A DNA stretch of 64,000 nt, taken from positions 2,604,001 to 2,668,000 of the forward strand of contig PYIU01000003.1 of NCBI GenBank assembly GCA_003415625.1. The letters are read 5' to 3'. The notes under the pieces are model-generated. The model did not search any database. It had not been told where the DNA came from and worked only from the letters and a program-made list of their open reading frames with translations. This DNA is from Aquanectria penicillioides. Its lineage: Eukaryota > Ascomycota > Sordariomycetes > Hypocreales > Nectriaceae. A program made the position numbers and the translations under genes. Positions 47,272-60,303 of the stretch are shown here, piece by piece. Position 1 is the first letter of the stretch, and the number at the start of each line of letters is the position of its first letter.

Positions 47272-47622
47272 TTAAGAACCGCTATTGCAGACTCCCTGGC
47301 CGCTGGCCGGCCCATGGCCATGGTCATGTCGATCGTCCTTTCGAGACACAGGCGGTTGGTCTCCTCCGCCAGGATTACCTTGGGGATCCTTTATTGGAGT
47401 TGCCTTGGCGAGGTCGTCGTAGGAGACCAGTCGAAGCTTAGTACCGTCGCAAAGAACACACTTCTGACTAGGATCTCGTCTCAATACACTATGGAAAGAG
47501 TCAACGGAGAGGGTTATCATGAGAACTTACGATCCGCGCTGAAAAGAGCCATTGCACAAATCGCAGGTAATGTACGTCATGCCTTGATCATTGAAGACAT
47601 ACGAAGAGAGTGGAGTACCCAT
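47272..47622 (-). CDS. Small two-CxxC putative zinc-binding protein
   Basis: Not a family I recognise. Two exons, 47622-47531 and 47488-47272, join across a 42-nt intron with a GTAAGT donor and a CATAG acceptor; the product has 102 residues. It begins MGTPLSSYVFNDQ and contains CDLC, then 15-20 residues later CVLC, a 4-Cys arrangement that could bind one zinc, followed by LRLVSYDDLAKA. The C-terminal 45 residues are Gly/Pro/His/Asp-rich and end in SGS. A second in-frame Met at residue 15 is a possible start. The intron is short for fungi, which lowers confidence. The gene lies about 1.7 kb left of the outer transposon end. No gene partner nearby. Confidence 0.6.
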
Positions 47623-49278
47623 TACTGCGGAGGCACTTGTCGGGATGTCTTGGGGGCAGAATATAGTAGAGATGGTCCTGTCCGTTCTTGGGTGTGTATC
47701 AAGGGTTGCTTCAGTCTGAGTTACTCGAACTTGAAACAAGACTCAAAATCTCAACGACGGGAGGGGGGGGGGCTACACTAACTTATAGTCGGACCCGGGT
47801 CATTTTGAAGGCACCGCTGGTTGCGTGCAACGACTATCAACACGCGGAGTATGTTGGTTCCGGTTGTGAGGACCGCGACAGACAACTTCACCGCCTCTCG
47901 CGGTTATTTTGAGCTCGGGCTTACAAACATCGATAGAAAACAAAGTATCCGGTCGCTGCCATCCCATCGGCTGCACCCGGGTCTTGTGATGACGATCATG
48001 GCCTGGGATCAGTGGTTGCCTCGTTTGGGCTTATGTACGTCCTATGGCAACTGCGCTGATTCCAGCCCAACCTGGACGCACCACGATGATAATACTTTGT
48101 CTCCTTCTCCTTGGCTTCAGCTGACGGGCGGGTTCTGGAAGACCTGTGGTGTGTTGCGAGCCTCGGCTGCACGATTATGCATCTGGAGAGCCTCTCCCCA
48201 CCGCTTCTGACATTCGCAACTGGATTCCATTGCTTTTGTGGTTTGATCCTTGTTTTTGGTAAAGCCTTCGTTTCACCGACCGCAAAGCCGCATATTTTTC
48301 AGCTCCAGTGCCGTGCCATTGTGTTTTGCCAGTGGCCCCGATGCGCCGCTGGCTTATACTCCCCATGCTCAACCAACATGGTGGCCGAAACCCGATCATG
48401 CAGCATCCCGCGAGGCTTGCCCAGCTTCGAACCTCATTTGTCCGCCCCGCTGCAACCACCGCAACCGGTCAGAGTGTCGATGCGGTTATCGTGTCGAAAG
48501 AGCACCGGCAACGTGGTCCGGGGGCGTATTTTGTGCAGACCGAGAGGAAGGTTGCAGGATGCGAGAGGGCCTGGCTTTGTCGTCATCCCATGGTCACCTC
48601 CGGCGTTGGCTCCCTGCGAAGCTGCTGCTGCTGCTGCTGCTGCTGCTGCGTGTTACGGTTGAGGCCCAAACGGACAAGAAAAAAAGTTGGATTGGATACC
48701 GTTGTGTGAGGTCACATGTATCCTTGCACAAGTTAGTGAGTGAGTGAGCGTGTGTCTGTTCCTGTGCCTGGCTGATCTTCAGGTTATTTATCAATGTTTT
48801 AGGTTCTTCCAAACTGATAGTATCGAAGAGTAACCCAGCGCTAGGGTGGTATATTAATCCCACAATCGAGTTGAAATTCGTGGTGCAACCCTTAAACATC
48901 GATTCATCGCAGTATCCAGATGACGGCTTGCTAAGCCATAGCGGCACGGATATAACACCCGTAGGCCGAAAACAAATCGGATTTCATCATGTCTGGATTG
49001 CTTACTGATTCCGCCTTCAAATTTAATGGCTCAAGTCCGAATCAGGGCCCAAACACATAGAGCCCCGGCCGTGGTTCCGACTTCGCTTGTGCATCCAACC
49101 ACTTCAAGTCGCGGAGGCTCAACCGGTCAGCCCTGGGCCATCGCCATATCCTCCCACCGAAACAATTATCCACTTGGGGAGGCCGGGAATCAAGCGGGTG
49201 TTGTAATATCCTGGCCCTAAGCCTGATTCACTTGAATCCTACGGTCGCACATTAGGCACGCGGTGACAAAGTGCAAAA
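47623..49278. other. Intergenic flank of the AT-rich block
   Basis: Normal base composition up to the left inverted repeat at 49,279. Open frames at 48.1-48.7 kb overlap on both strands and contain a GCT repeat; I do not support a gene. Confidence 0.5.
48621..48650. repeat. (GCT)n microsatellite
   Basis: Ten consecutive GCT triplets (last one GCG), not in a supported coding frame. Confidence 0.95.
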
Positions 49279-49325
49279 ACCCGAAAATCCAAAATCCCAA
49301 AATTCCAAAATTCTACCCTACCTTT
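49279..49325 (+). repeat. Left terminal inverted repeat
   Basis: Starts ACCCGAAAATCC and consists of four imperfect copies of an 8-bp CC(C)AAAAT unit followed by TCTACCCTACC. Inverted match to 63,954-64,000. Confidence 0.85.
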
Positions 49326-49673
49326 AGAAATCCCTTACACACCACATACCACATTCCATAAGATCACAATGCCACGGCTAGCAAAAGACCTCTTATTTGT
49401 ATGAGATGATATCCATTCTTTATTCGATGAAGGTCAAACCTATCTATAGATTCTTACTGAAATAAATTGTCTTCTTTCTGTATAAGGGCTGCCAAATGTT
49501 AGTCTTTATACATTAAAGTCCTAAATTGCCTTTTAGGGTTTTATATGATATTTATCTATCTCCCTTAATCTATTATATAAGGAAATATTAGAGCTGTATA
49601 TATTAGATACCTCTATCTAGTAGATCCTAGAGACTATAAATTAGCTTCTTTATGTATGGAATTGTGAAGCAAT

Positions 49674-49701
49674 TAGCTGCCAAACCTTATAATGGCAGCT
49701 A
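49674..49701. repeat. Subterminal 9-bp hairpin
   Basis: TAGCTGCCA and TGGCAGCTA are perfect inverted copies separated by 10 bases, retained in otherwise degraded DNA about 400 bases inside the left end. Confidence 0.7.
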
Positions 49702-50386
49702 TTTAAATGGGGTCTTATATAATAATAGAATTGCTAAATAATAGAGAAACTTATTGAATGCATATAGTTTTACTTTTATTTATATAGATTTTTTAATATA
49801 TCTATTCTTTGGGATATCTAAGGATGAGATAGACTATAAGTCTCTTTTTAGATAATTTAAAAGATTTAATATCAATATAGTATAAAATGACGGTTTTGTA
49901 TGAGTTATAAAAGAGAAGCAGCTCTTTAAACTGCTATTTAATTTCTTAAATAAGACCTTTAGAAGTTATTAGCAATTTATTATTTTAGATGAGGATATCT
50001 ATACAATTATGTATGCATTTAAGGAAATATTCTAGTCTCTTAAAACTGACTTTATGACTTCTATCGATCAGTCTTTCTAAAGGAGGTCTAAAAACGTTAA
50101 GAGGGGAATTTTAAGCATTGTATGGACTTTAGTGTTTCTGGACTAAATTTCCTTTAGTGTTTAGATAGATATGAGAAATTAAAGAGGTTTGGATTCTAAA
50201 TTTATAGCTATATTAATGCATACTTATAATGTATAATCTAGTTTTATATTAGCCGGTTTGCAATAATTGAATTAAGTATATTAAAGCAATACCTCTATAT
50301 AATTTAGCATTTTAAAATAAGGCCATTCTTTACTTATTTAGACTATAAAACTAAAATGCCTTTATAGGTAGTAGTATAAGCTAGCC

Positions 50387-50391
50387 TTACT
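50387..50391 (+). repeat. Target-site duplication TTACT (left copy)
   Basis: Identical to 60,615-60,619 on the other side of the LTR element. Confidence 0.85.
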
Positions 50392-50701
50392 TGTTATGGT
50401 TTGTTTGGTCCGTTATGAGTGGTGTTGGAAGTGACAGTCTCAACAATAGAACCATTGTACTACTTGTCTTGCGGTCATACTGGAAGGCATATATATAGGC
50501 TCTACAGTCATATTGGAATCGATAGCTTAGCTATAGGTAATAATTGATTGCATATTGAACTTTATTTAACTTATGTCTTAAGACTACTATAATAATAGGT
50601 CCTAAGGTATAAATGTACTTATAGATTATTGACCTCTACTTAAGAGATATAGAGGCCGACTATTTAAGAGTACTATCCATTATATAATCTATGCATATAA
50701 T
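50392..50701 (-). repeat. Left LTR (3' LTR in coding orientation)
   Basis: 310 bp. Aligns over its whole length with 60,304-60,614; differences are almost all transitions. The outer (left) part up to about 50,550 is little mutated; the inner part is heavily C-to-T and G-to-A changed. On the coding strand the ends read TATTATATGC...CCATAACA, an altered TG...CA pair. Confidence 0.92.
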
Positions 50702-51199
50702 AAATGCCCTTAGATTAAAAGAAAGACTACTATCTATAATAGTAAAAACTAAAGCTAAATCCTTAATATTTGCCTTGCACTTGCCCTATCTATTAATTGT
50801 TCTTACTTATTCTATATAACTGCAGTATCTAGCTATTAGCTTTTAAATTTCTAGTAAAGTTCTTAAATCCTTATATAAACCTATAGATTTCCCTATTATT
50901 TCCTTTCAATCCTATATAACTCCAGTAAAATCTAGCTAGCCTAATGGCTGCTAGTATTAGCATATAGAGTATTAAAAATACAGTTAGTTAAATAGATTAT
51001 TAATATTAATAATAGCAAAAGGGGATCCCTTTTTATTAGGAGCCGATTTTAATAGCCTAGCTGCTAATTCCTCTATTGCACTATTAGGCTTATAGTGCTT
51101 AAAGGAGCCAGCTACTATAGCTTTATTAGGTCGCTTCTTTCCTAAAAGAAAGTTACTAGCAGGCTATAAATTTGCATATTAATATACTATATTGTTTGC

Positions 51200-53000
51200 T
51201 TAAAGTATTAATAAAGGTGCCTATTTTAATAGGCTAGAAGTAGGTGCGTAAGATAGTTAATTGCCTTTAGCTAATCTACCTTAAGAGAGTTTGGATTTAA
51301 TTTAAGCTATAATAGTTTTAATTAGCTTAGCCTTATTGGCTGCTAAAAGAGCTATTAACTTAAATTTCTCTACTTTTGCTATTTAAACTATTAATTCCTT
51401 AATCTTATTGTTTTAGCTATTGCTAATAGTATTAAGGTAAGTAGTTAAGTTATTAAAAGTGGAGATATTAATAGCTTATTCCTTAATTTTATTGGCAATT
51501 TTATAGAATTTAATATTAGTAGATTTAGCATTAGCCTTAAGCTGCTCCTTAAGTTAGGCAACTTTATTCTCTAAAGTCTTAATTTTAGTTATAGCTTAGT
51601 GGGCGCTAGTAGCTGTATTAGCTGTAATGGCTTCTGCAATAGATAAGTTATTTTCAATAGAGTGGTTATGCTAATCCAATACATTAATGTCTATTAAATA
51701 ACTATACCCTATAGTAATAAAGTATTTAGCAGCTAAAGCATTAGTTGCATTATAAGGATTAATGAAAACTATAGCTACTGCCTTCTTCTTTTTAGGCAGC
51801 TTAACCATAAAGTGCTAGTAGTTCCCCTAAAACTTATTGTACTTACTATTTTAATAGAAGGTAAAGGCATTTATAGCGGCAATTTTAATGCACTAAATAA
51901 GGCTAAATTCCACTTTAAAAGGCTTAAACCTAATGCTAGTCTTTTTATTGATTTAATTATAGTATTAATTAATAACTTCTTTATACTTAATAAAAAGGTT
52001 TATTAAAGGGTAGGATTTATTAGGTTTGCTGCTAAAAGCATCCTTTAGGCCGTAAAGCTAAAAGTTATAAGTAAGGCAAATAAATGCATTATTTTGCCCC
52101 TAGCTCCTTAGCCTATTAACCGGTTTACTTAAAAGATAGTAGTTACTATAGGTTATAGTGCCTTTAGTATTAATTCTATTATTCTTTGACCTTACTACCC
52201 CTATTAATTTATTGTATTTATAGTAGGCCAAACCCCTACTTATAGGAATGTCTACCTTCCATTTAAATTCTTTATAAATACTGGTAGTTAAAGCAATAAG
52301 ATTTTAATCTGCATTTTAAGCATTTAAATCCCTTCTGCTATACTAAATAGAAGTCTTTTCTTTTAAGGTCTTCCTGCCAATACTCTTCCTACTGTATCTA
52401 GTATATCCCCTACTGATTACTATAACCTCCTTATTATCTTTTTTGTCTTTGTTCTCTATTCTATTATCTAAAGATAAAAACTTCTAATCTTAATTTAGAT
52501 CCCTTTTCTCCCCTATCTATATTAATATATTTGCATTATCCTAAAGTTATTGCATACTAGCATTTAAATCTTTACTAAAGAGGCTAATATTATTATTAAT
52601 ATAATTGCAATTAATAGTAAAGTTATAAATAGATTCCATTAGGTTATTATCTCCTACTAAAAATGCTATAATTAATAATATTATAGTATTGGAATTGTTA
52701 ATATTAATATTGGATTTATTATTGCTATTATTATAAGCATTAATAAGCCTATTATATCTATTGAATAATGTTTAATGCCTATCTAAAAGTCTAAACAAAA
52801 TGTTATTATAGAAAACTCTATACTTATTAAAGAAAGATTAATTGATGTGGTTTTTAATGAATTGATTGATAGATTTATACTTCTTTTTAATGGAATAAGC
52901 TTTATATATATTATTTTGCTGCTTAATTTACTAATATATAGCAATAAGTTCTATATTACTGCTAGCTAATAGTAAAAGGTCTAAAGCTAAAGGGGCTTAA
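51200..53000 (-). pseudogene. Extra relic frame(s) downstream of the chromodomain in the LTR element
   Basis: On the coding (minus) strand this stretch translates to long segments broken by TAG/TAA only, including a K-L-P-K-K-K-K basic block (~51.8 kb) and Lys/Asn/Leu-rich heptad-like sequence (~51.6-51.3 kb) suggestive of a coiled coil. No known retrotransposon domain is recognised. It may be an accessory open reading frame or captured sequence. Confidence 0.45.
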
Positions 53001-53649
53001 GCCATAAAGGGGTGCTAAAATTAGCAGTAAAGAAGCTAAAATTAGCAGTAAAGATACTAGATCTAATATAATAAGCATTAAGCTAGCTATTATATAGATA
53101 TTTGCAAAAAAGAGATAAAGAAAAGTATAGAAATTAGTAGTAAAGGGGCTAAGATTAATAGTAAGGATGCTAAATCCAATAGTATAGGTAATAGTTCCTA
53201 TAGCAGTTAAATATTTGCGTAAAATAAAGAAGAAAAGCTAAAAAGTTTAATAGACAATAGGTTCTAGCATTTATACTATTAAAATCAATAAAATATAGGG
53301 CTATATATAGGAATAGAAAATAAAGGTTATATAAGGTTAAAGAAGTTAAAAGAGGCGCATTAAGCTATAGCAATTGCCTTTATGCCATACAGGCATCTAG
53401 TCATTCACTTTGCTTAATTACCCTAATTGTACACTAAGTAAGCCAATTATAAATTACTATTAATCCATTTTAAATATCCCCTTTTTTATAGAATTTAGCT
53501 ACCTTTATACTAAATCCTTTTAAATTAAATAGTAAATATATAGAAGAGAATTTTCTTATAATAATAAGAGTTAATAGGCAGCTTCTAGCTATTTAAACGC
53601 TAGGTTTACTATGCCCTATAGCAATTTTCAACCTTTTTTCTTATATTCT

Positions 53650-55700
53650 TTTTCCTATAGTATAGGGTTAGCAATTAGGTATTTATTAATAAGGTTAAAA
53701 GCATTCTTCTTTAATTTAGTTTTATTTATCCATTTATTGTCTTTAGCAGTATATCCTTTTTATTGCAATAAAAAGTAATGCATTAGCCTTTATTTATACT
53801 ATTAGATCTTCTATTAAATAATTCTATTTACTTTCTATTGGCCTATTGCTTTATCCCTATTGATTTTAATGGCTAGCGGCAATAGCAGCATACAATTAAA
53901 AGGGTTATCCCTTTACTTTAGTTTCTATATTTAGGCAATAAAGACTATTAAATGCACCCACTAGTATAAAGGGAAGTTAAGTTTAATAGCTTAACTATAG
54001 ATCTTATGGATTACCTTATAGGGTCTGGCTTTAGTAAAAGACTATTTACGCTTTAGTTTCCCTAGCAAGTAGTATCCTTTATATAGCTATAAATAAACAA
54101 TATTTCCTTTATTGATCTTAATCGATTAATAATATTAGTTATATTGGATCTTTAATAGTATAGCTGCTATATCTATTAAAAGTTACACTTTTTATAAGTA
54201 TAATTTATATAGAACCTTTAGTGCAGTTTTATTAGCTTTTTAGTTAGCAACCCTATTTCTAGCAGTAAATTTAATAACTATTTTTAGTTTAAAACTATAT
54301 AGCAGTTTATTTAGTAAGCGATCTATAGCTAAGGCAATTGTATTATTTAAGTTATATTAAATTGCTAAAAGTGCCTGTATTTAGGGCATATTTAGCTCTG
54401 TAATAGTGTGATACTGCATTATAATTTCTACTATTTAGTTCTTCCTTTTGGACATACTATTAGTTTAAAAGTAATATGCAATAGATATAAAGACCCCTAT
54501 ATTAAGAAAGGCTAATATAGCTCTTTATATACCGCTTATAAACTTTAGGTCCTAATTGCTAAGGATATATATAGGTATTCCCTAATTGCATAAAAGCAAT
54601 GCCCTTAGCAAAATAAATGCCTAATTCTATATAATATATATTAAATGCCCTAATATAAAGATAGTTTTCTTTAAAAATAAACAGTTTATTAGGTATAGCT
54701 AATTTAGCTTATTATAGTTTAAGATTGCCTATACTATACCTATAGATATAACTTTAGGAAGGTTAATTATAAAGTTTAATGCAATAGTATAAAATAGTTA
54801 TAAAACTGTAGGAATTGACTTTAGTTTGCCTATTGGCAGTCTTCTATCTATTAAATTCTTCCTATATATTAGGCAGTATACAACAAACTTCCTTACTATC
54901 TCGCTCATTCTATAGAAATAGATATAGCTTAATTTATATAAAATCTTAAAGATTCTAGTATACTATAAGTTATTATAGACAGTTATAAGGATAGTTTTAA
55001 CTGCTGGCCTAAAAATGCAGAGTCTCTTCTACCCTCTATAATCTATATAATAGAGCAATCTATCTTCTGCCAGCTCCTATAAGTAAAATGGGTTTATATA
55101 TTGCTTTTTCTATAGGTTTTAAGCATTATCCTATTAAATCCCTTAAATATAGGTGCAGATCCTATTAAGTTTTAGATCCTTACTATATCCCTTAAGCATT
55201 TCCTTATAGAATTTAAATAATATTGTAATTTTAACTGCATTGGCTTTTGCTATATTAGCTTTAGCATTTAGCTTATTAAAACAGCTATTTATAGCTTACT
55301 AATAGAGTGGTTCCTCTATTAATAGCCTTAAAAGAGCGTCTAGAACTATATTAAGGGTTTTAGGAATATAGAATATTTTTAGGTTAAATCTAAAGAGATA
55401 ATTAAAGATCTTAGCAAGCTTTAAGTTAGCTTTATTAAGGTCCATTATATTAAGGGAAGTATGCATTATAATCCCTTTTATAGCAATATAGTCTATTATA
55501 ATATTAATTGAATTGCAATTAAATTAGACCATTTTTCACAGCTTTCTAATAGCTTAAGTAATTACTGCCACTTTTACTTTAGTAAAATTATAGCCCCATT
55601 CCACTAAAGAAGTTAACCTTAAAAGGAATAGTATTAGTTTTAATTAAATAGCTAGAATATCCTTGCCCAAAATGCTAATTCTATTCTAGTCCCTATAAAG
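53650..55700 (-). pseudogene. Relic RNase H, integrase and chromodomain of the LTR element
   Basis: Translated minus-strand blocks include an RNase H-like R-K-L-R-K-M-V stretch (~55.6 kb), integrase sequence with the G-V-x-I-S-x-A-Y pattern before the catalytic Glu region (~54.45 kb), and a chromodomain-like Q-K-G-Y-T-A-K-D motif (~53.75 kb). Many stops; nonfunctional. Confidence 0.75.
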
Positions 55701-56099
55701 CTAAAAGATATATAACCTAAATCCATTCTTATATGCATTTAGCTTAAAAAATAAAGGCTTTATTAAATTATAATAATAGAGAAGGAACTGCATTCCTAAA
55801 AAGGTTTTTAGGTTCTAGAATGCTTTTAATTCTTTTTCTATTAATTTAAACGTTTAGATTATTGCTTTCTTCTTTTAAGCCGGTTTTAATAGCCCAATTG
55901 AAATCAATTGCTGCTTTTTAGCTTGCCGCAATATTGCCGTTTTTTATATCTATAAAGATTAGATTTAAATATCATACTATAGAATCCCTTGCTGCAAGTA
56001 TTCTGCCATTCCAATAAAGGTTTTAAGCGCCAATAGGTTCTTTAGAAAGGTTATTTTTATAAATGCCTTCAATCTATTGCTTATTTTATGGATTCCTTT

Positions 56100-57750
56100 A
56101 CTATTAATAACAAAACCTAATAGCTATACTATAAAGTATTTAAAGAAGGATTTCTTTATTGCAATTTACAGCCTATTATCCTATATTAACCTTAGGATAA
56201 TTTCTAAATGCTTTAAATAGTCATCTAAAGTATTAAAAAAGACAATTATATTATTAATATAGGCTTGCATAAAGTATTTATATTCCTTAAAAAGTTAGTC
56301 TATAAACCTTTATGCAAATGCTAGTGCATTTTTAAATCCTATTAATATAATATTAAAAACCTTAAGTCCCCTATTGAATATAACAATTATATAGTTTCTA
56401 TAGGCACTTAAAATAGGCAGCTAGTAAAAAAACCCTAATCTATCTATTATAAAGTAAAATTTCTTACCCCTTATATTGGCTATAATATTAGATTGGTTAA
56501 ATAAAGGGTAGGCATTAGGCATAGCTAGTTAATTAAGCAATTATAAATTAACTACAACTCTCCCTTTCCTTTTGCTATTTACTACCCTTTAAATAATAAA
56601 AGTAAGGCATACTATTAAGGCCGGTTAGTCTATTGGTCTTATTTTGCCTTTTGCTTACAGCTTATTGTATTTTTCATTCAATAAAGCACAATCTTTAGTG
56701 CCTAATAGATATTTCCTAACTGTATATTTCTAGTTCTACTATCTATCTACTAAATCTACCTATATCTTTATTTCTTTAGGCATAAAAATAATCCCTCTAT
56801 CCTTATAAATATTGTATCTATTTATTATATTGTAGATCCTTTCCGCTACTGCCTAATTTAAGTAGGCTATATATACCCTATACTTATTCTTAATATTAGG
56901 AATATCTTTAGGTCTAGAAATCCTATAGCTTAAAGTGCTAGTATTAACCTTAAATAGATTGGATCCCTTATCTTCTTTTAATAGATTATCCCCTTTTGCA
57001 ATAGCTAGAAATCCTTCTATAGAGTTAAATTCCTTTCCCTATAGGCTAGAGATGCTTTTGTTTAATTTAATATAATTAGCTTCCTCCTTTTTATTATAAT
57101 TAGTAATTTATTCTATTTATTATTACTATCTTATAATTAGCTTCTTATTGCTAGTATTATAAATCTAAACTAATCTTAAGGTAGTTTTATTTACTATAGC
57201 ATTAGAAATGGCACTATAAAAGGATTAAAAGTAATAGGCCTTTAGATTTCTTTAGGCATCTCTAAAGTTAGGAAGGTCCTTTCAATTAGCTTAAATAAAA
57301 GCAGTCTCCTTTAGTGCAATTACCATTATGCTTATATTAGTTACTGCTTTAGTAAAGTTCTCTTAATGCATCTAAAATACTTTTGCCCTAAAGATTATAT
57401 TGTGGGCTAAGCGGAATGTAATACTAGGGTTAATAAAATTAACCTTAGCTTTATGCTTAAATAGAAAGTTCATTCCTATTAGTATTTTAGGTCCTAATTG
57501 TTTTATAATATCTGTAGTTACTGTAAAATATATAAATACTTCCTTATCTTTAGCGATTCTAAATATATAAAAGTTAAAGGTAGCTAATTTTAGGATTTCT
57601 ATATTAGCGCCAATTCTATTTACTCTCTTTAGGGCTTATTGCTTTTATACCACTTTTATTATATAGGCTTTTAACCATTTTTTATTAACTAAAACTATTA
57701 AAGTTTTAGTATTAATATAGATATTACAAAAATTGCCCTTATTATTAAAC
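56100..57750 (-). pseudogene. Relic aspartic protease and reverse transcriptase of the LTR element
   Basis: Minus-strand translation gives the V-V-V-N-L, A-M-P-N-A-Y-P-L, I-I-D-R and A-Y-I-N-N-I-I-V-F-F blocks of a Ty3-type reverse transcriptase; the catalytic Asp pair is changed to Asn by G-to-A mutations, and Gln codons are turned to stops. Upstream is a protease-like L-I-G-M-N-F-L block at about 57,440-57,470. Confidence 0.85.
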
Positions 57751-57999
57751 TTAATTAATAGCTTAAGGTAAGTATTTACTTTTTTTTTTAAATATTAATA
57801 AAAGTTAGGCCTATTTATAGCTTTAATAACTTAGCCTATTTTTAGTGTAAAGTTTATATTCTTTATTTTTTCTTTATTTATATAATAGACTTCTATAAAA
57901 GCTAAATTATTTTTATTCTCTTTAATAGAGGAACCTTTTAATAACTTATTGAAATTATCCCCTTCTTTTACTAGTATATATCTACTGTCTAATAGTTCT

Positions 58000-60303
58000 T
58001 AATATCTCCAATAGAATCCTTTATTATTATAGTACAGCTAAACCTTTAAGAGATTGGCTTTACTATTTAAGGCTCCCTTTTAATATTAATATTAATTGAA
58101 TCTTTATAGAGGCAGTTAATTCCTACTATTTTACTCTTAAGTAAGTATATATATATTATAATTATTATTTCTCTATTATTTATACAATCAATTATTCCAT
58201 TAAGGTTTTATTTTCTATCAGTCCATTTTAGGCTTCTTTAGGGTTAAGTTCCTATATTAAGTTTCTTAGTTACTAAAGCGCTTTAAAGGTATAGTTTAGT
58301 ACTATTTATTAAGACGGTTTTCCCTACCTTAATGTCCTTAATGTGCTTCTTTATTCTTAATTGCATTATTAAATCTATTACTTTTATTAGCAATAAATGC
58401 CTTCTTTATATTAGGTCTACTAACCCCCTAAGGTATGGCTTAAAGCTTATCTTTAAGCTAATATCACTTCTTATTAATTGCCCTTAAGAATAAGAATCTT
58501 ATATCTTGCGCTATTAGTGCTAAATAAAGCACTTTTAGCTTTAGATCCAGTCTTATATAGACTGCAAAAAGAAGCTAAATATTGGCTATACAGCTAAAAG
58601 CCCGCTTTTTTATAAAGACTTCTACAGTAAATACTTATATAGGAATGTCTTTTATAATATCGGTCTTAATGTATTTAGCTAATTTTAGCCACTTTATTGC
58701 ATTATTTAGCTTTATCCTAAATTCTTTGCGGAGGTATGCATATAGCATATCGATTAATTGTTTCTACAGCTCTTCCCTCTTATTTCAGTCCAATTAATAA
58801 TAATACTAAATAAGTATAGATTTGCAAAATAAACTCTATAGATTTATATAGATATATTCTTAAGTGTTAGGATTGGCATTTATTTAGTAAGATCTAAATG
58901 CATTAATCTATAGTTTAATATTACTAAAAATAATCTATTTTCTATTATAAAATATGCCTTTACTGCTAGTATCCCCTTCTTTTACATTAGGCTAAAAGAG
59001 GCCTATATCTTAAAGTTAAATATTATCCTTATAAGACTTTAATGCAAAAGTTAATGCTTAATTAGGCGCTTTTATATTCTATTAAGGCAGTTTTAATATT
59101 ATTAGTCCTAAGGGTAATTAATATAGAAAACTATTTATATAGCTTAATATACCTCTATTCTTATGCCTTAAGTATTATAAGTTATAAGGCCAGCTTTAAT
59201 TATAGATCCTTAATTCCTAACCTTACTTAATTGATAAAGGCTCTTTAATAGGCAAAACTAAAGGCCTAATATAGTAATTCTAAACCATTATTAAAGTGCT
59301 TGCCTTTAGCGGCTAAACCTTAGCCTAAAATGTAGGATTTATTAGGGCAATAGTAACTTTTTCTATAAATAGCGCTTAGTTTAATAGTTCTATTCTTTTT
59401 AATTACTAATAGATTGCTTACACTATTGCCACTAAAGGGTTAAGTTCTATACTTTACTTAATAGTATTGGAAGATCCTAATAATTCCCCTAAACTAAAGG
59501 TTTTCTAGCTGCTAGTAGGATTTATCCCTACTAGCATTAGGTTTAATAAGATTAGAGTTAATATCCAGCCCTTACTTAATAAACCCTTTAATTCTTTAGG
59601 GTCTATTAAATTTCCCTTCTTTTATTAAAATAGGTTTTGCAGTGGTCTTTATGGAAACAGTAAATTATTTATTGGTTCCTTCCCTTTCTTTATTAAAAGT
59701 CTTTAATTAAAGGTATTAAAGGTTACTGCCTTTTTCCTAGTGGATCCTTCTTAACTAGCCGCAAATTCTTAATTATAGTTAAAGTCCTTTAAGAAGCTTA
59801 GGTATTGTGCCTTTAAGCGCTCTTTTAGCACTAGTTCTACCGTTCTAGCGTTTAAAATAATGCTTTTAACTATTTTTTAAGTGGATATAACTATATATTA
59901 GTTAATAATGTTCTAATAAACAGAAAAAGCTTTTTCTTAGGGCTAACCGGTATTTTATAGTTTGCCGTTATTATTATATATCCAATAGAATAGATCCTTT
60001 AATTTATTGAAAATAGAAGAATTTACTAAAGTAACTCTTTTTATAGTGCAAGTTGGATTTTATAGTAAGAAGGTCTAGAACCTTTAGATTATAGCTAGAT
60101 CCACTAATTGCAGCTTATTAATTGCAGTTTAGTCTTAAAAGGGGAAGAATTCCTTTTTAAGTTGGCTGGTCTTATTTATTTAGCTCTTACTATTAATTTT
60201 AGTAGTTCTATTAGTATTTCCATTATTCCTTTATAAGTTATTAACTTTTAGATAGTTAATAGGGACTATAGCCATATAATAGAAAAAAGCAATTACTACT
60301 ATT
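58000..60303 (-). pseudogene. Relic gag region of the LTR element
   Basis: Region between the 5' LTR (coding orientation) and the protease relic. Minus-strand frames give charged Lys/Asn-rich segments, such as L-K-E-R-L-K-A-Q-Y near 59.8 kb, but no zinc knuckle was recognised. Assignment by position only. Confidence 0.5.

Noticed and set aside
51812..52006. Plus-strand 64-codon frame inside the LTR element
   Set aside because: Opposite to the element's coding strand; chance frame in AT-rich DNA.
58582..58797. Plus-strand 71-codon frame in the LTR element
   Set aside because: Hydrophobic composition follows from AT-richness; wrong strand for the element.
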